A stretch of 64,000 nt of DNA from Sphingomonas dokdonensis (GTDB taxonomy: Bacteria > Pseudomonadota > Alphaproteobacteria > Sphingomonadales > Sphingomonadaceae), in assembly GCF_002197685.1 (NCBI RefSeq), contig NZ_NBBI01000003.1, positions 310,001 through 374,000 of the forward strand, in the 5' to 3' direction. Made by a program: the position numbers and the translations under genes. Under the pieces are notes generated by a model. The model had not been told where the DNA came from. It saw only the letters and a list, made by a program, of their open reading frames with translations, and did no database searches. The stretch's first letter is position 1. Each line of letters starts with the position of its first letter. Of this stretch, positions 38,854-47,363 are shown one piece after another.

Positions 38854-39305
38854 GCGGGACGGTAACCGGGGAGCGCAGCCAGCGCGATCCGGCTGCGCAT
38901 GAAGGTGCCGGTACCGCGGGCAACTTCCTCGCCATCGGCGGCGATCAGCCGCGCGTCACCGACGAAGACGCGGCGCTGGCCACTGATCCAGCGCCCCTCG
39001 GCGATCACCGGGCCGGCGGACAGCGGACGGGTGAGGACGAGGTTGAACTGCGTGGTGAGCAGGAAGCGATCGGTGATGAGGCTGTTGCAGGCATAGAAGG
39101 CCGCATCGTCCAGCATCTTGAAATAGGCGGTGCCATGCGCGGCGCCGGCGGCGTGGAAATGATCGGGCGCGATCTCGAAGCTGATCCGCGCGACGCCCGG
39201 CTCCGGAATCTTCAGCGTGGAGGCGAACAGCTGGTTGATCGGCGCGGCGGCATAGAGCGACTCCAGCGCGCGGTGGTGCGCCTCGGCGCCTTCAGGCCGC
39301 GTCAC
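38850..39305 (-). CDS. PaaI-type hotdog-fold thioesterase
   Basis: A 151-residue hotdog-fold protein. Its central motif HGTAYFKMLDDAAFYACNS corresponds to the catalytic helix of PaaI/4HBT thioesterases, with Asp in LDD as the likely catalytic residue. It would hydrolyse an acyl-CoA in the cytoplasm; the substrate is not known. It overlaps ptsN by 14 bases and the DUF1491 gene by four, so it is co-transcribed with both. Confidence 0.82.
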   Translation of the reverse strand: MTRPEGAEAHHRALESLYAAAPINQLFASTLKIPEPGVARISFEIAPDHFHAAGAAHGTAYFKMLDDAAFYACNSLITDRFLLTTQFNLVLTRPLSAGPVIAEGRWISGQRRVFVGDARLIAADGEEVARGTGTFMRSRIALAALPGYRPA

Positions 39306-39771
39306 GGGCGGCGTCCGTATCGTCGGCGGTCAGCAGCGCGTAGATGGCATCGCGCGAACCTGCGCCGCGCAGCTTGTCGACGAAGGCGCGGTCGCGCAGC
39401 CGATGCGACACGCGCGCCAGCGCCTTCAGGTGATCGGCACCCGCGCCCGATGGCGACAGGATCGCCACGACGATATCGACCGGCATATCGTCCACCGCGT
39501 TGAACTCGATCGGCTGGATGAGCCGCGCGATCACGACGACGATGCGCGGCAGACCCGCGATCCGCGCGTGCGGCAGGGCGACCCCGCCGCCGAAGCCGGT
39601 CGATCCCAGTTTCTCGCGCTCGGCCAGCGCCGTGCCGACCTCGCCGCCGTCCAGATCGAGCGTCTGGGCGGCCATCGCGCCCAGATGCTGAAACAGGTTT
39701 TTCTTGTTGGTGGCAGTCACCCCGACCGCGATGAGGTCGGGGTGTAGCAGATCACTCAAATCACTAGGCAT
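39292..39771 (-). CDS. ptsN: Nitrogen-PTS enzyme IIA (EIIA-Ntr)
   Basis: A 159-residue phosphocarrier. The phospho-accepting His is His68 in GVALPHARIAGL. It takes phosphate from NPr and acts in regulation, not in sugar import. The ATG at 39771 is the family start. It lies 13 bases after hpf, the same pairing found next to rpoN in many proteobacteria, but rpoN is not adjacent here. Confidence 0.93.
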   Translation of the reverse strand: MPSDLSDLLHPDLIAVGVTATNKKNLFQHLGAMAAQTLDLDGGEVGTALAEREKLGSTGFGGGVALPHARIAGLPRIVVVIARLIQPIEFNAVDDMPVDIVVAILSPSGAGADHLKALARVSHRLRDRAFVDKLRGAGSRDAIYALLTADDTDAARDAA

Positions 39772-39784
39772 GACGTTTCGGCGT

Positions 39785-40381
39785 TTACCCCGCGCGCTGC
39801 GGTTCGACCCAGCCGATCGTCCCGTCGCCGCGCCGATAGACCATGTTATAGGCGCCCGTCCCGCTATTCTTGAACAACAACGCCGCCGTGTTGCGCAGAT
39901 CAAGCATCATCACGGCGTCAGATACGGTCGCGTCGGGGATGTCGACGCGGGTTTCCGCAATGATGAGCGGGGCGTCGGCCGGCTCGTCCTCTTCGGTCAT
40001 CCGCTCGGCGAACAGGGTGTAGCCGGCGTTGTCGAAATTGTCATAGGCGACGCTTTCCGCCAGCGCCTGCACTTCGCCCGCGTTGCGATCCTTCAGCCGG
40101 CGCATGTAGCGGCGCAGCTGCTTTTCGATCTTCTCGGCGGCTCCATCAAAGGCAAGATGCGCGTCGTGTGCGTCGTGCCGGCCCTTGAGCACCAGCCCCT
40201 GCATCACGTGCACGATGATGTCGCAGCCGAAGCCGGCGTCGTGCGGCCCCTTGCCGAAGGTCACGTGCGCGGAGATCGCGCGGCTGAAATACTTATCTGC
40301 AATGCCCTGCAGCCGGGTGTCGACATGATCCTTCAGCGCGTCGCCCGTCTCGACCTGGTGACCTGAGATGCGGATATCCAT
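39785..40381 (-). CDS. hpf: Ribosome hibernation-promoting factor, long form
   Basis: A 198-residue protein. The N-terminal domain (1-105, beginning MDIRISGHQVETGDALKDHV) binds the 30S decoding centre. A linker follows, and a C-terminal dimerisation domain of about 55 residues (DAVMMLDLRNTAALLFKN, GWVEPQ) makes it the long form, which alone drives 100S ribosome dimers. It is transcribed with ptsN. Confidence 0.93.
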   Translation of the reverse strand: MDIRISGHQVETGDALKDHVDTRLQGIADKYFSRAISAHVTFGKGPHDAGFGCDIIVHVMQGLVLKGRHDAHDAHLAFDGAAEKIEKQLRRYMRRLKDRNAGEVQALAESVAYDNFDNAGYTLFAERMTEEDEPADAPLIIAETRVDIPDATVSDAVMMLDLRNTAALLFKNSGTGAYNMVYRRGDGTIGWVEPQRAG

Positions 40382-40433
40382 CGACTTCTTACTCCATATG
40401 CTGGCCCGGCGTGGTTCGCCGGAGCGTTGGGCG

Positions 40434-41120
40434 TCAACCGGACGCCTCGGCCCCCCAGAGCGGATTTTTCACCCGTGTCATGAACGCGGCATGCGCGCTT
40501 AGTTCCTCCGCGGTGGCGGCGAATTGTCGCGCCGGCCGCGCAATGCGCGGCGCCGCCGCCTCCACTTGTATCTCTTCCACGACCAGATCGCTGACGAGCG
40601 ACAGCCCGATCTGGCGGCCGCCCATCAACTCCACATAGACCTGCGCCAGCAGTTGCGCGTCGAGCAACGCGCCGTGCAGCACGCGGTGCGAACGATCCAC
40701 GCCGTAGCGCGAGCACAAGGCGTCGAGCGTCAGCTTGGCGCCGGGGTGCCGCTGCTTGGCGATCGCCAGCGTATCGACCATGCGGCTGGTGCAGATCACG
40801 TCGCGCCCGCAGCGGCCGAGCTCGCCATTCAGGAAGCCGAAGTCGAACGAGGCATTGTGCGCGACGAGCGGCGCGTCGCCGACAAAGGCGATCAGCTCCT
40901 CCGCCACGGCGTGGAACAGCGGCTTGTCGGCGAGGAACGCGTCCGACAGGCCGTGGATCGCGAACGCGCCGGGCGGCATGGTGCGCTCGGGATGAAAATA
41001 AGCGTGAAAGGTGCGGCCGGTCTCGACGCGGTTGACGAGCTCGACGCAGCCGATCTCGACCATGCGATCGTCGCCAAAGGTGAAGCCGGTGGTCTCTGTA
41101 TCGAAAACGATCTCGCGCAT
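40434..41120 (-). CDS. dnaQ: DNA polymerase III epsilon subunit (proofreading exonuclease)
   Basis: A 228-residue 3'-5' exonuclease of the DEDDh class. ExoI is FDTETTG, ExoII is HNASFDFGFL, and ExoIII is HGALLDAQL. It proofreads replication as part of the Pol III core. The ATG at 41120 gives the standard MREIVFDTETTG start; 12 extra residues in the open frame are dropped. It lies just after coaE in the order known from origin regions of other alphaproteobacteria. Confidence 0.95.
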   Translation of the reverse strand: MREIVFDTETTGFTFGDDRMVEIGCVELVNRVETGRTFHAYFHPERTMPPGAFAIHGLSDAFLADKPLFHAVAEELIAFVGDAPLVAHNASFDFGFLNGELGRCGRDVICTSRMVDTLAIAKQRHPGAKLTLDALCSRYGVDRSHRVLHGALLDAQLLAQVYVELMGGRQIGLSLVSDLVVEEIQVEAAAPRIARPARQFAATAEELSAHAAFMTRVKNPLWGAEASG

Positions 41121-41128
41121 CGGCAGGA

Positions 41129-41722
41129 TTATCGACCTTCGCCGGGCGCGAGGCAAGCGATCACCCGGCGAACATGGGCACGCGTTTCCTCAAGCGACAC
41201 GTCCGTCGGAATGACGAAATCGGCCTGGGCGCGCTTTTGCGCGTCGGGCACCTGGCGGGCGAGGATCGCGTCGAACTTGGCCTCGCTCATACCCGGGCGC
41301 TGCAGCGTGCGGGCGCGCTGCACATCGGGGGCGGCAGAGACGACGACGACCTTGTCCATGGCGCGCTGGCCACCGGTTTCGAACAACAACGGCACATCGA
41401 ATATGACGACCGGGGCGGCGGCATGTTCCGCAAGAAAGGCGGCGCGTTCCTCACCCACGGCGGGATGCACGATCGCCTCCAGCGCCTTCATGGCGGTGTC
41501 GTCGCCGAGCACCGCCTCGGCGAGCGCGGTGCGGTTCACGCCCCCTACCCCGGTCGTGCCGGGAAAGCGCGCCTCGATCGCGGCGACCACGCGGCCGGCG
41601 GGGCCCTGGAGCTTGTGCACCTCCGCATCGGCGTCGAACACGGGGATGCCCTCGTCGGCGAACATCTTGGCGACGGTCGACTTGCCCATGCCGATCGATC
41701 CGGTGAGCCCGAGCTTGATCAT
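41129..41722 (-). CDS. coaE: Dephospho-CoA kinase
   Basis: A 197-residue P-loop kinase that phosphorylates dephospho-CoA, the last step of CoA synthesis. Walker A is GSIGMGKST (8-16), followed by DADAEVHKL and VIFDVPLLFETG. It lies 15 bases downstream of aroE and 8 bases ahead of dnaQ. Confidence 0.96.
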   Translation of the reverse strand: MIKLGLTGSIGMGKSTVAKMFADEGIPVFDADAEVHKLQGPAGRVVAAIEARFPGTTGVGGVNRTALAEAVLGDDTAMKALEAIVHPAVGEERAAFLAEHAAAPVVIFDVPLLFETGGQRAMDKVVVVSAAPDVQRARTLQRPGMSEAKFDAILARQVPDAQKRAQADFVIPTDVSLEETRAHVRRVIACLAPGEGR

Positions 41723-41737
41723 CGTCCTATCCCCCCC

Positions 41738-42616
41738 TCAGGCGAGCAGCCGTTCGCGCAATTCCCCGTCGTGTTCGCGCGGGGCGGGTGCGCCGAAGAA
41801 CAATTCGAACGCCGCCGCGGCCTGACCCACCAGCATTTCGAGGCCATCGATCGTCTCCAGCCCGCGCGCCTCGGCGGCGTCGAGCAGGGGCGTGTGGAGC
41901 GGGGCATAGACGATGTCGTACACCACCGCCTCGGGTGGGAGCGGCAACAGGTCGAGATCGAGCGGCGGCTGCCCCGTCATGCCGAGCGCGCTGGTGTTGA
42001 CGAGCAGCTTCGCCTCGGGAAGGCGCGCCGAGAGCGGCAATGCCTCGCCCTTCAGCCCAAAGCGGCCGAGGAGCGCGGCGGCTTTCAGCGGCGAGCGGTT
42101 CAGGACGGTGACCTTGCCGACGTTCATGCGCGACAGCGCGAAAAGCACCGCGCGCGCGGCGCCGCCGGCACCGACGATCGCGACCGGCTGCCCGGCGAGA
42201 TCGAGATCGGCGATCGGACCGTAAAAGCCCGCCGCATCGGTGTTGGTGCCGAACAGCCCCCCACCCTCGCCGCGCACCACGGTGTTCATCGCACCGATAC
42301 TGTCGCGCACCCCACCGGGATCATCGACGAGGTCGAGCATCGCGACCTTGTGCGGAATGGTGACGTTGCACCCGCGCCAGTTCGGATCGGCGCGGCGCCG
42401 CGCGATAAAGGCAGGCAGATCGTCGGGCTTCACCTGCGTGGCGCGATAGTCGGCGGGGATGCCGAGCTTTTCGAGCCAGAAACGGTGGATCAGCGGCGAT
42501 TTGGAATGGCTGATCGGATCGCCGATCACCTCCGCATACGGCTGATCGGTTGCGGCAATCGCAGTCACGACTTGAGACGCTGGCACCTTTTCCCCTGTCA
42601 CGCCGCCAGCACTCAC
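41738..42616 (-). CDS. aroE: Shikimate dehydrogenase
   Basis: A 292-residue NADPH enzyme reducing 3-dehydroshikimate. It contains the substrate motif DPISHSKSPLIH, the catalytic Lys in NVTIPHKVAML, GTNTDAAGF, and the Rossmann GAGGAARAV. The open frame extends far upstream over maf, but the GTG at 42616 overlaps the maf stop by four bases; another GTG at 42601 is also possible. It is part of the ppsR-maf-aroE-coaE-dnaQ run left of the origin candidate. Confidence 0.94.
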   Translation of the reverse strand: MSAGGVTGEKVPASQVVTAIAATDQPYAEVIGDPISHSKSPLIHRFWLEKLGIPADYRATQVKPDDLPAFIARRRADPNWRGCNVTIPHKVAMLDLVDDPGGVRDSIGAMNTVVRGEGGGLFGTNTDAAGFYGPIADLDLAGQPVAIVGAGGAARAVLFALSRMNVGKVTVLNRSPLKAAALLGRFGLKGEALPLSARLPEAKLLVNTSALGMTGQPPLDLDLLPLPPEAVVYDIVYAPLHTPLLDAAEARGLETIDGLEMLVGQAAAAFELFFGAPAPREHDGELRERLLA

Positions 42617-43215
42617 GCCGCCAGCACCTGGCGCTCGCGCAGATAGCCGAGCAGCGGTAGCAGCGGCATGCCCAAGACGGTGAACTGGCTGCCCTCCACG
42701 CGGCTGAACAATTGCACCCCCGGCCCCTCGATCCGGTAGCAGCCGACGCAGCCCGAGATGGCCGGCCATTCGGCATCGAGATACGCCTCGATGAAGCTGT
42801 CGGACAGCGGGCGTACGAACATGCGGGCCTTGTCGACCTGGCGCCAGACGGGCCGGCCGCCCTCCGCCACCACCGCCGCGCTGACCAGATCGTGGCGCTT
42901 GCCCGACATCATCGCGAGATGCCGCGCCGCCTCCGCGCGGTCGCGCGGCTTGGACAGGACGGTGCCATCCTCCAGCACGGCCAGGCTGTCGGAGCCGAGC
43001 ACCAGAGCCTGAGGCTCGCGCGCGGAAACCTTCAGCGCCTTCAGCTCGGCAAGTGCGTCGGCGAGATCGCGCGCGGGAATGTCGCCGAGCGATGCCTTGG
43101 CAGCATCCTCGTCCACCATCGCGGGCTGGGCGGTGAAGGGCACACCAGCGGCGACCAGCATCGCGCGGCGCGAGGCGGATTGCGAGGCGAGGATGAGCTT
43201 GAGCGGCATGGTCAT
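42613..43215 (-). CDS. Maf-family nucleoside triphosphate pyrophosphatase
   Basis: A 200-residue house-cleaning enzyme that hydrolyses non-canonical or modified nucleoside triphosphates. It shows LILASQSASRRAML at the N-terminus, LGSDSLAV, SKPRDRAEA and GCVGCYRIEGPG. Substitution in the last motif relative to dTTP/UTP-type Maf suggests the YceF-like, 7-methyl-GTP group, but this is not certain. It overlaps ppsR by four bases. Confidence 0.92.
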   Translation of the reverse strand: MTMPLKLILASQSASRRAMLVAAGVPFTAQPAMVDEDAAKASLGDIPARDLADALAELKALKVSAREPQALVLGSDSLAVLEDGTVLSKPRDRAEAARHLAMMSGKRHDLVSAAVVAEGGRPVWRQVDKARMFVRPLSDSFIEAYLDAEWPAISGCVGCYRIEGPGVQLFSRVEGSQFTVLGMPLLPLLGYLRERQVLAA

Positions 43216-44051
43216 GGTTCCATATCCACCGGCGCGCCGCCACGCTCGTTGAACAGCGAGATGACCGCGGCGGCGGTTTCCTCGATCGAGCGGCGCGTGA
43301 CGTCAATCACCGGCCAGCCATTGTCGGCGAACATGCGGCGGGCGTAAGCGAGCTCGCGCGTCACCGCCTCCTGATCGACATAGGCCGTCTCGGGCGCCTG
43401 GTTGAGCGAGAGCAAGCGATTGCGCCGTACCTGGATCAGCCGATCGGGGCTGGTGGTAAGGCCGACGACCAGCGGATTGCGGAGCGAATACAGCGTCTCC
43501 GGCGGCGGGCTTTCGACCACGATCGGAATGTTCGCCACCTTGAAACCGCGATTGGCGAGATAGATCGAGGTCGGCGTCTTGGACGAGCGCGACACGCCGG
43601 CAAGAACGATGTCGGCCTCCTCCCACTCCTCCCACAACACGCCGTCGTCATGCGCGATGGTGAACTGGATCGCGTCGACGCGGGCGAAATAGGCCGCATC
43701 GAGCACGTGCTGGCGCCCGGGCTTGTTCTTTGCCTGTTGCCCGAGCAGCGCGGACAGCGCGTCGTTCACCGGATCGAGCGGCGCGACCATCGGCAGGCCG
43801 AGCGAATGGCAGCGCTGCTCCAGCGCGCTGCGCGTCGCGGCATTCACCAGCGTGTAGATCACCAGCCCGGGATTCTGCGCAATTTCCTGCAGAATGCGAT
43901 CGAGATGCGCCTCCGTGCGCACCATCGGCCAGAAATGCCGCACCGTTTCGACATTGTCATATTGCGCGAGTGCGGCCTTCGCGATGTTTTCCAGCGTCTC
44001 GCCGGTGGAGTCCGACAGAAGGTGCAGGTGCAGCTTCACCGTCATGGGCAT
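43212..44051 (-). CDS. ppsR: PEP synthase/PPDK regulatory kinase-phosphorylase (DUF299)
   Basis: A 279-residue bifunctional serine/threonine kinase and phosphorylase that regulates pyruvate phosphate dikinase or PEP synthase. It begins HLHLLSDSTGETLENIA and has the nucleotide-binding loop GVSRSSKTPTS. Two ATGs, at 44051 and 44045, are both possible starts. Its gene marks the left border of the replication origin in several alphaproteobacteria, and here it is separated from hemE by the putative oriC. Confidence 0.92.
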   Translation of the reverse strand: MPMTVKLHLHLLSDSTGETLENIAKAALAQYDNVETVRHFWPMVRTEAHLDRILQEIAQNPGLVIYTLVNAATRSALEQRCHSLGLPMVAPLDPVNDALSALLGQQAKNKPGRQHVLDAAYFARVDAIQFTIAHDDGVLWEEWEEADIVLAGVSRSSKTPTSIYLANRGFKVANIPIVVESPPPETLYSLRNPLVVGLTTSPDRLIQVRRNRLLSLNQAPETAYVDQEAVTRELAYARRMFADNGWPVIDVTRRSIEETAAAVISLFNERGGAPVDMEP

Positions 44052-44056
44052 GAACC

Positions 44057-44065
44057 TGTGGATAA
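44057..44065 (-). promoter_or_regulatory. DnaA box (perfect)
   Basis: TTATCCACA on the minus strand, six bases upstream of the ppsR start. Confidence 0.8.
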
Positions 44066-44119
44066 CATGGGGACAGGCGCTAGCGTAACCGGGCCGGGGG
44101 GCCAAGCGGCAGCGCGCAC

Positions 44120-44128
44120 CGTGGAAAA
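44120..44128 (-). promoter_or_regulatory. DnaA box-like site, one mismatch
   Basis: TTTTCCACG on the minus strand, one base from the TTWTNCACA consensus. Confidence 0.5.
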
Positions 44129-44136
44129 CTCATGAG

Positions 44137-44145
44137 TCATCCACA
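44137..44145 (+). promoter_or_regulatory. DnaA box-like site, one mismatch
   Basis: TCATCCACA on the plus strand differs from TTATCCACA at the second base. It overlaps a GAGTC site (44134-44138) and the palindrome ACTCATGAGT (44128-44137). Confidence 0.6.
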
Positions 44146-44167
44146 ATTGCGTCCACGCCGCGTGATT

Positions 44168-44176
44168 TTATCCACA
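44168..44176 (+). promoter_or_regulatory. DnaA box (perfect)
   Basis: TTATCCACA on the plus strand, preceded by GTGATT, in the middle of the origin candidate. Confidence 0.82.
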
Positions 44177-44189
44177 GCCTGTGAGAATC

Positions 44190-44213
44190 GGGGATCGTTG
44201 AATCGAATCCCCG
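44190..44213. repeat. Inverted repeat with paired GAATC sites in oriC candidate
   Basis: CGGGGAT (44190-44196) and ATCCCCG (44207-44213) are inverted copies. Two adjacent GAATC sites (44200-44209) lie between and on the right arm. Confidence 0.6.
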
Positions 44214-44333
44214 GGAGTCTGCGCCGCGCTGGCGGTCAAGCTGTTGGCAATCGGGGGATGAACGCATAAGCCCCGCAACCAACGCGCCTACAACATCACA
44301 CAACCATCAGACTCTTTCCTTTAGAGAAGTAGT

Positions 44334-45392
44334 ATGGACGCCCCGATCGATTCAAAACCTCTGCTGGGCGTGCTGAAGGGTCACAAAAGCGCCCGCCCCC
44401 CGATGTGGTTCATGCGGCAGGCCGGGCGGTATCTGCCCGAATATCGCGAGCTGCGCGCCGAGAAGGGCGGATTCCTGGCGCTCGCGACTGACCCAGACGC
44501 GGCGGCCGAAGTGACGGTGCAGCCGATCCGCCGTTTCGGTTTCGACGGCGCGATCCTGTTTTCCGACATTCTGATGGTGCCCTGGGCGATGGGGCAGGAT
44601 CTGACCTTTGGCGCGGGCGAGGGGCCACGTCTGGCACCGCGGCTGATCGATGCGGCGCTCGAGTCACTCACGCCCGACCTGGCGCGGCTCGACCCGGTCT
44701 ATGCGACCGTGCGGCGGGTGGCGGCGATGCTGCCGGCGACGACGACCTTTCTCGGGTTCGCCGGCTCGCCATGGACGGTCGCGACGTACATGGTCGCCGG
44801 ACAGGGATCGAAGGATCAGGCCGAGACGCGCGGCCTTGCCTATCGCGACCCAGGCGCGTTCGGCACGATCATCGACGCCATCGCCGCGCTGACCGTCGAT
44901 TACCTGTCCGGCCAGATCGAAGCCGGCGTCGAGGCCGTGCAATTGTTCGACAGCTGGGCTGGGACCTTGTCGCCGGCACAGTTCGAACGCTGGGTGGTCG
45001 CGCCCAATGCCAAGATCGTGGCGGCGCTGAAGGCGCGCCATCCGCATGTGCCGGTGATCGGCTTTCCCAAGGGAGCCGGCGGCAAGCTGCCGCTTTACGC
45101 GCGCGAAACGGGCGTCGATGCGATCGGGCTGGACGAAACGGTGGACCCGGTCTGGGCCGATGCGGTGCTGCCGAAGGGATTGCCGGTGCAGGGCAATCTC
45201 GATCCGCTGGCGCTGATCGCCGGGGGCGCGGCGCTGGACGATGCGGTCGATCGCATCCTGGCGGCGTTTCCCGATCGCCCGCATGTCTTCAACCTGGGGC
45301 ATGGCATCGACCAGCATACGCCGATCGCGCATGTCGAACGGGCGATCGCCCGCGTTCGCTCAGGCAGCGGGGCAGACGGAGGGCAGGGCTGA
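44334..45392 (+). CDS. hemE: Uroporphyrinogen decarboxylase
   Basis: A 352-residue haem-pathway enzyme that decarboxylates uroporphyrinogen III to coproporphyrinogen III. The N-terminal signature PPMWFMRQAGRYLPEYRE, the catalytic Asp in ILFSDIL and the C-terminal FNLGHGI are present. It begins right after the origin candidate and overlaps hemJ by one base. hemE is the classic right-hand neighbour of alphaproteobacterial origins. Confidence 0.97.
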   Translation: MDAPIDSKPLLGVLKGHKSARPPMWFMRQAGRYLPEYRELRAEKGGFLALATDPDAAAEVTVQPIRRFGFDGAILFSDILMVPWAMGQDLTFGAGEGPRLAPRLIDAALESLTPDLARLDPVYATVRRVAAMLPATTTFLGFAGSPWTVATYMVAGQGSKDQAETRGLAYRDPGAFGTIIDAIAALTVDYLSGQIEAGVEAVQLFDSWAGTLSPAQFERWVVAPNAKIVAALKARHPHVPVIGFPKGAGGKLPLYARETGVDAIGLDETVDPVWADAVLPKGLPVQGNLDPLALIAGGAALDDAVDRILAAFPDRPHVFNLGHGIDQHTPIAHVERAIARVRSGSGADGGQG

Positions 45393-45850
45393 TGGGTGCC
45401 GGTTTCCTGGGGGCTGCCTATCTATGGGTGAAGGCGGCGCACATCATCTTCGTCATCTTCTGGATGGCGGGCATGTTCATCTTCCCGCGCTATCTGGTGC
45501 ATCACCAGGAAGGCCTGGGCGATCCCGCCGAGGAAGAGCGCTGGGTGGCGCGCGAAGGCAAGCTCCGGCGGATCATCATGACGCCGGCGATGATTGCCGT
45601 GTGGGTGATCGGGCTGGCGCTGGCGGTGAACGTCGGGTTGCTTGCCGGCATCCAGGGGCTGGCCTGGCTGCATGCCAAGCTGCTCGTGGTGTTCCTGCTC
45701 TCTGGCTATCACGGCTGGGCGGTCGGCTATTCCAAGAAGCTGGCGAAGGGGCAGGCGAGCCTGAGCAACCGGGGCCTCAGGATGATGAACGAGGTGCCGG
45801 CGCTGGCGGTGACGATCATCGTGATCCTGGCGGTGGTGAAGCCGTTTTGA
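45392..45850 (+). CDS. hemJ: HemJ-type protoporphyrinogen IX oxidase
   Basis: A 152-residue membrane protein with four helices. The conserved His in VKAAHIIFVIFWMAGMF and the Lys in LHAKLLVV match HemJ, the oxidase used by most alphaproteobacteria instead of HemG or HemY. It follows hemE with a TGATG junction. The longer open frame over hemE is a shadow. Confidence 0.92.
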   Translation: MGAGFLGAAYLWVKAAHIIFVIFWMAGMFIFPRYLVHHQEGLGDPAEEERWVAREGKLRRIIMTPAMIAVWVIGLALAVNVGLLAGIQGLAWLHAKLLVVFLLSGYHGWAVGYSKKLAKGQASLSNRGLRMMNEVPALAVTIIVILAVVKPF

Positions 45851-45875
45851 CGATGGCCGTGTGACGATCGGTGCG

Positions 45876-45900
45876 TCATCCCGGGTCGCGCCCGGGATGA
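45876..45900. repeat. REP-like palindrome
   Basis: Perfect 10-bp arms TCATCCCGGG (45876-45885) and CCCGGGATGA (45891-45900) with a 5-base loop, 26 bases past hemJ. A similar element lies at 49354-49377. Possibly also a weak terminator for hemEJ, although no T-run follows. Confidence 0.6.
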
Positions 45901-45931
45901 TCAATCGACCATGCCGGCATCCGCACCGCGC

Positions 45932-45960
45932 TTGACTAAGCTCTGCCCCGGTCTTACGTC
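45932..45960 (+). promoter_or_regulatory. Candidate promoter for rho
   Basis: TTGACT (45932-45937) and TACGTC (45955-45960) are 17 bases apart. The -10 match is weak. The leader to the rho ATG would be about 107 bases, long enough for autoregulation. Confidence 0.4.
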
Positions 45961-46073
45961 CCGCTCTCGGTGTGGCCTCTCCGGCCCGCTGCCTCCTCTT
46001 GCCTCGTTGCCGCGCGACCCTTTCCGCCGACCGGGCTTTCTCCCCCAACCGATTTTCATCGGACACAAAGACC

Positions 46074-47330
46074 ATGCACCTCAAGGATCTCAAGAAGAAA
46101 GCCCCGGCCGAACTGGTCCAGCTGGCCGAGGAGCTCGGCGTCGAAGGCGCCTCGACGCTCCGCAAGCAGGACCTGATGTTCGCCATCCTCAAGGTGCAGG
46201 CCGAAGAGGGCGAGCAGATCATGGGCGAGGGCACCATCGAGGTGCTGCCCGACGGCTTCGGCTTTCTGCGCTCGCCCGAGGCGAATTATCTCGCCGGCCC
46301 CGACGACATCTATGTCTCGCCCAACCAGGTCCGCAAGCACGGCCTGCGCACCGGTGACACGGTGGAAGGCGAGATCCGCGGGCCGAAGGACGGCGAACGC
46401 TATTTCGCGCTGACCAAGCTGATGAGCGTTAATTTCGACAATCCCGACGCCGTGCGCCATCGCGTGAACTTCGACAATCTCACCCCGCTTTATCCCGAAG
46501 AGCGGCTGAAGATGGAGATCGAGGACCCGACGCTGAAGGACAAGACGGGTCGCGTGCTCGACCTGGTATCGCCGATCGGCAAGGGTCAGCGCTGCCTGAT
46601 CGTCGCGCCGCCGCGCGTCGGCAAGACGGTGATGATGCAGAACATCGCCCGCGCGATCTCGCTCAATCACCCCGAGGTGTTCCTGATCGTGCTGCTGATC
46701 GACGAGCGGCCCGAGGAAGTCACCGACATGCAGCGCACGGTGAACGGCGAGGTCGTCTCCTCGACCTTCGACGAGCCGGCGACCCGCCACGTCGCGGTGG
46801 CCGAAATGGTGATCGAAAAGGCCAAGCGCCTTGTCGAGCACAAGAAGGACGTGGTGATCCTGCTCGACAACATCACCCGTCTTGGCCGTGCCTACAACAC
46901 GGTGGTGCCGAGCTCGGGCAAGGTGCTGACCGGCGGTGTGGACGCGAACGCGTTGCAGCGGCCGAAGCGATTCTTCGGTGCGGCGCGCAACATCGAGGAA
47001 GGCGGCAGTCTGACCATCATCTCGACCTCGCTGATCGACACCGGCAGCCGCATGGACGAGGTGATCTTCGAGGAGTTCAAGGGCACCGGCAACGCGGAAA
47101 TCGTGCTCGACCGCAAGGTGTCGGACAAGCGCATCTTCCCGGCGATCGACGTGTCGAAGAGCGGCACCCGCAAGGAAGAGCTGCTGGTCGAGAAGGACAA
47201 GCTTTCCAAGATGTGGGTGCTGCGCCGCATCCTGATGCAGATGGGCACCGTCGATGCGATGGAGTTCCTGCTGGGCAAGATGAAGGATTCCAAAACCAAC
47301 GAGGATTTCTTCGCCAGCATGAACCAATAG
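46074..47330 (+). CDS. rho: Transcription termination factor Rho
   Basis: A 418-residue hexameric RNA helicase. It has the N-terminal helical domain ([14 protein letters not shown]), the RNA-binding cold-shock-like domain ([16 protein letters not shown]) and the ATPase domain with Walker A APPRVGKT (Lys184), the Walker B-like [10 protein letters not shown], and the R-loop. The ATG at 46074 gives the standard start; upstream frame is rejected. In other alphaproteobacteria rho also lies near the origin. Confidence 0.97.
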   Translation: MHLKDLKKKAPAELVQLAEELGVEGASTLRKQDLMFAILKVQAEEGEQIMGEGTIEVLPDGFGFLRSPEANYLAGPDDIYVSPNQVRKHGLRTGDTVEGEIRGPKDGERYFALTKLMSVNFDNPDAVRHRVNFDNLTPLYPEERLKMEIEDPTLKDKTGRVLDLVSPIGKGQRCLIVAPPRVGKTVMMQNIARAISLNHPEVFLIVLLIDERPEEVTDMQRTVNGEVVSSTFDEPATRHVAVAEMVIEKAKRLVEHKKDVVILLDNITRLGRAYNTVVPSSGKVLTGGVDANALQRPKRFFGAARNIEEGGSLTIISTSLIDTGSRMDEVIFEEFKGTGNAEIVLDRKVSDKRIFPAIDVSKSGTRKEELLVEKDKLSKMWVLRRILMQMGTVDAMEFLLGKMKDSKTNEDFFASMNQ

Positions 47331-47363
47331 CCGCGTCTGGTCGGCGGCATCCTGCCGCCGGAC
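47331..47363. other. Short rho-downstream spacer with hairpin
   Basis: GGCGGC and GCCGCC (about 47342-47358) can pair just after the rho stop, without a T-run. Nothing else is seen here. Confidence 0.4.

Larger units (their letters stand above)
44052..44333. other. oriC: Putative chromosomal replication origin (oriC)
   Basis: A 282-base non-coding region between divergent ppsR and hemE, the same flanks as the origins of Caulobacter and Rickettsia. It contains two perfect DnaA boxes (TTATCCACA), two near-boxes, six GANTC sites and an AT-rich stretch towards hemE (about 44289-44332). Genes on both sides point away from it. A weak promoter-like pair (TTGGCA 44244-44249, TAAGCC 44267-44272) may serve hemE. 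No complete TTAA-N7-TTAA CtrA site was seen. Confidence 0.75.
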
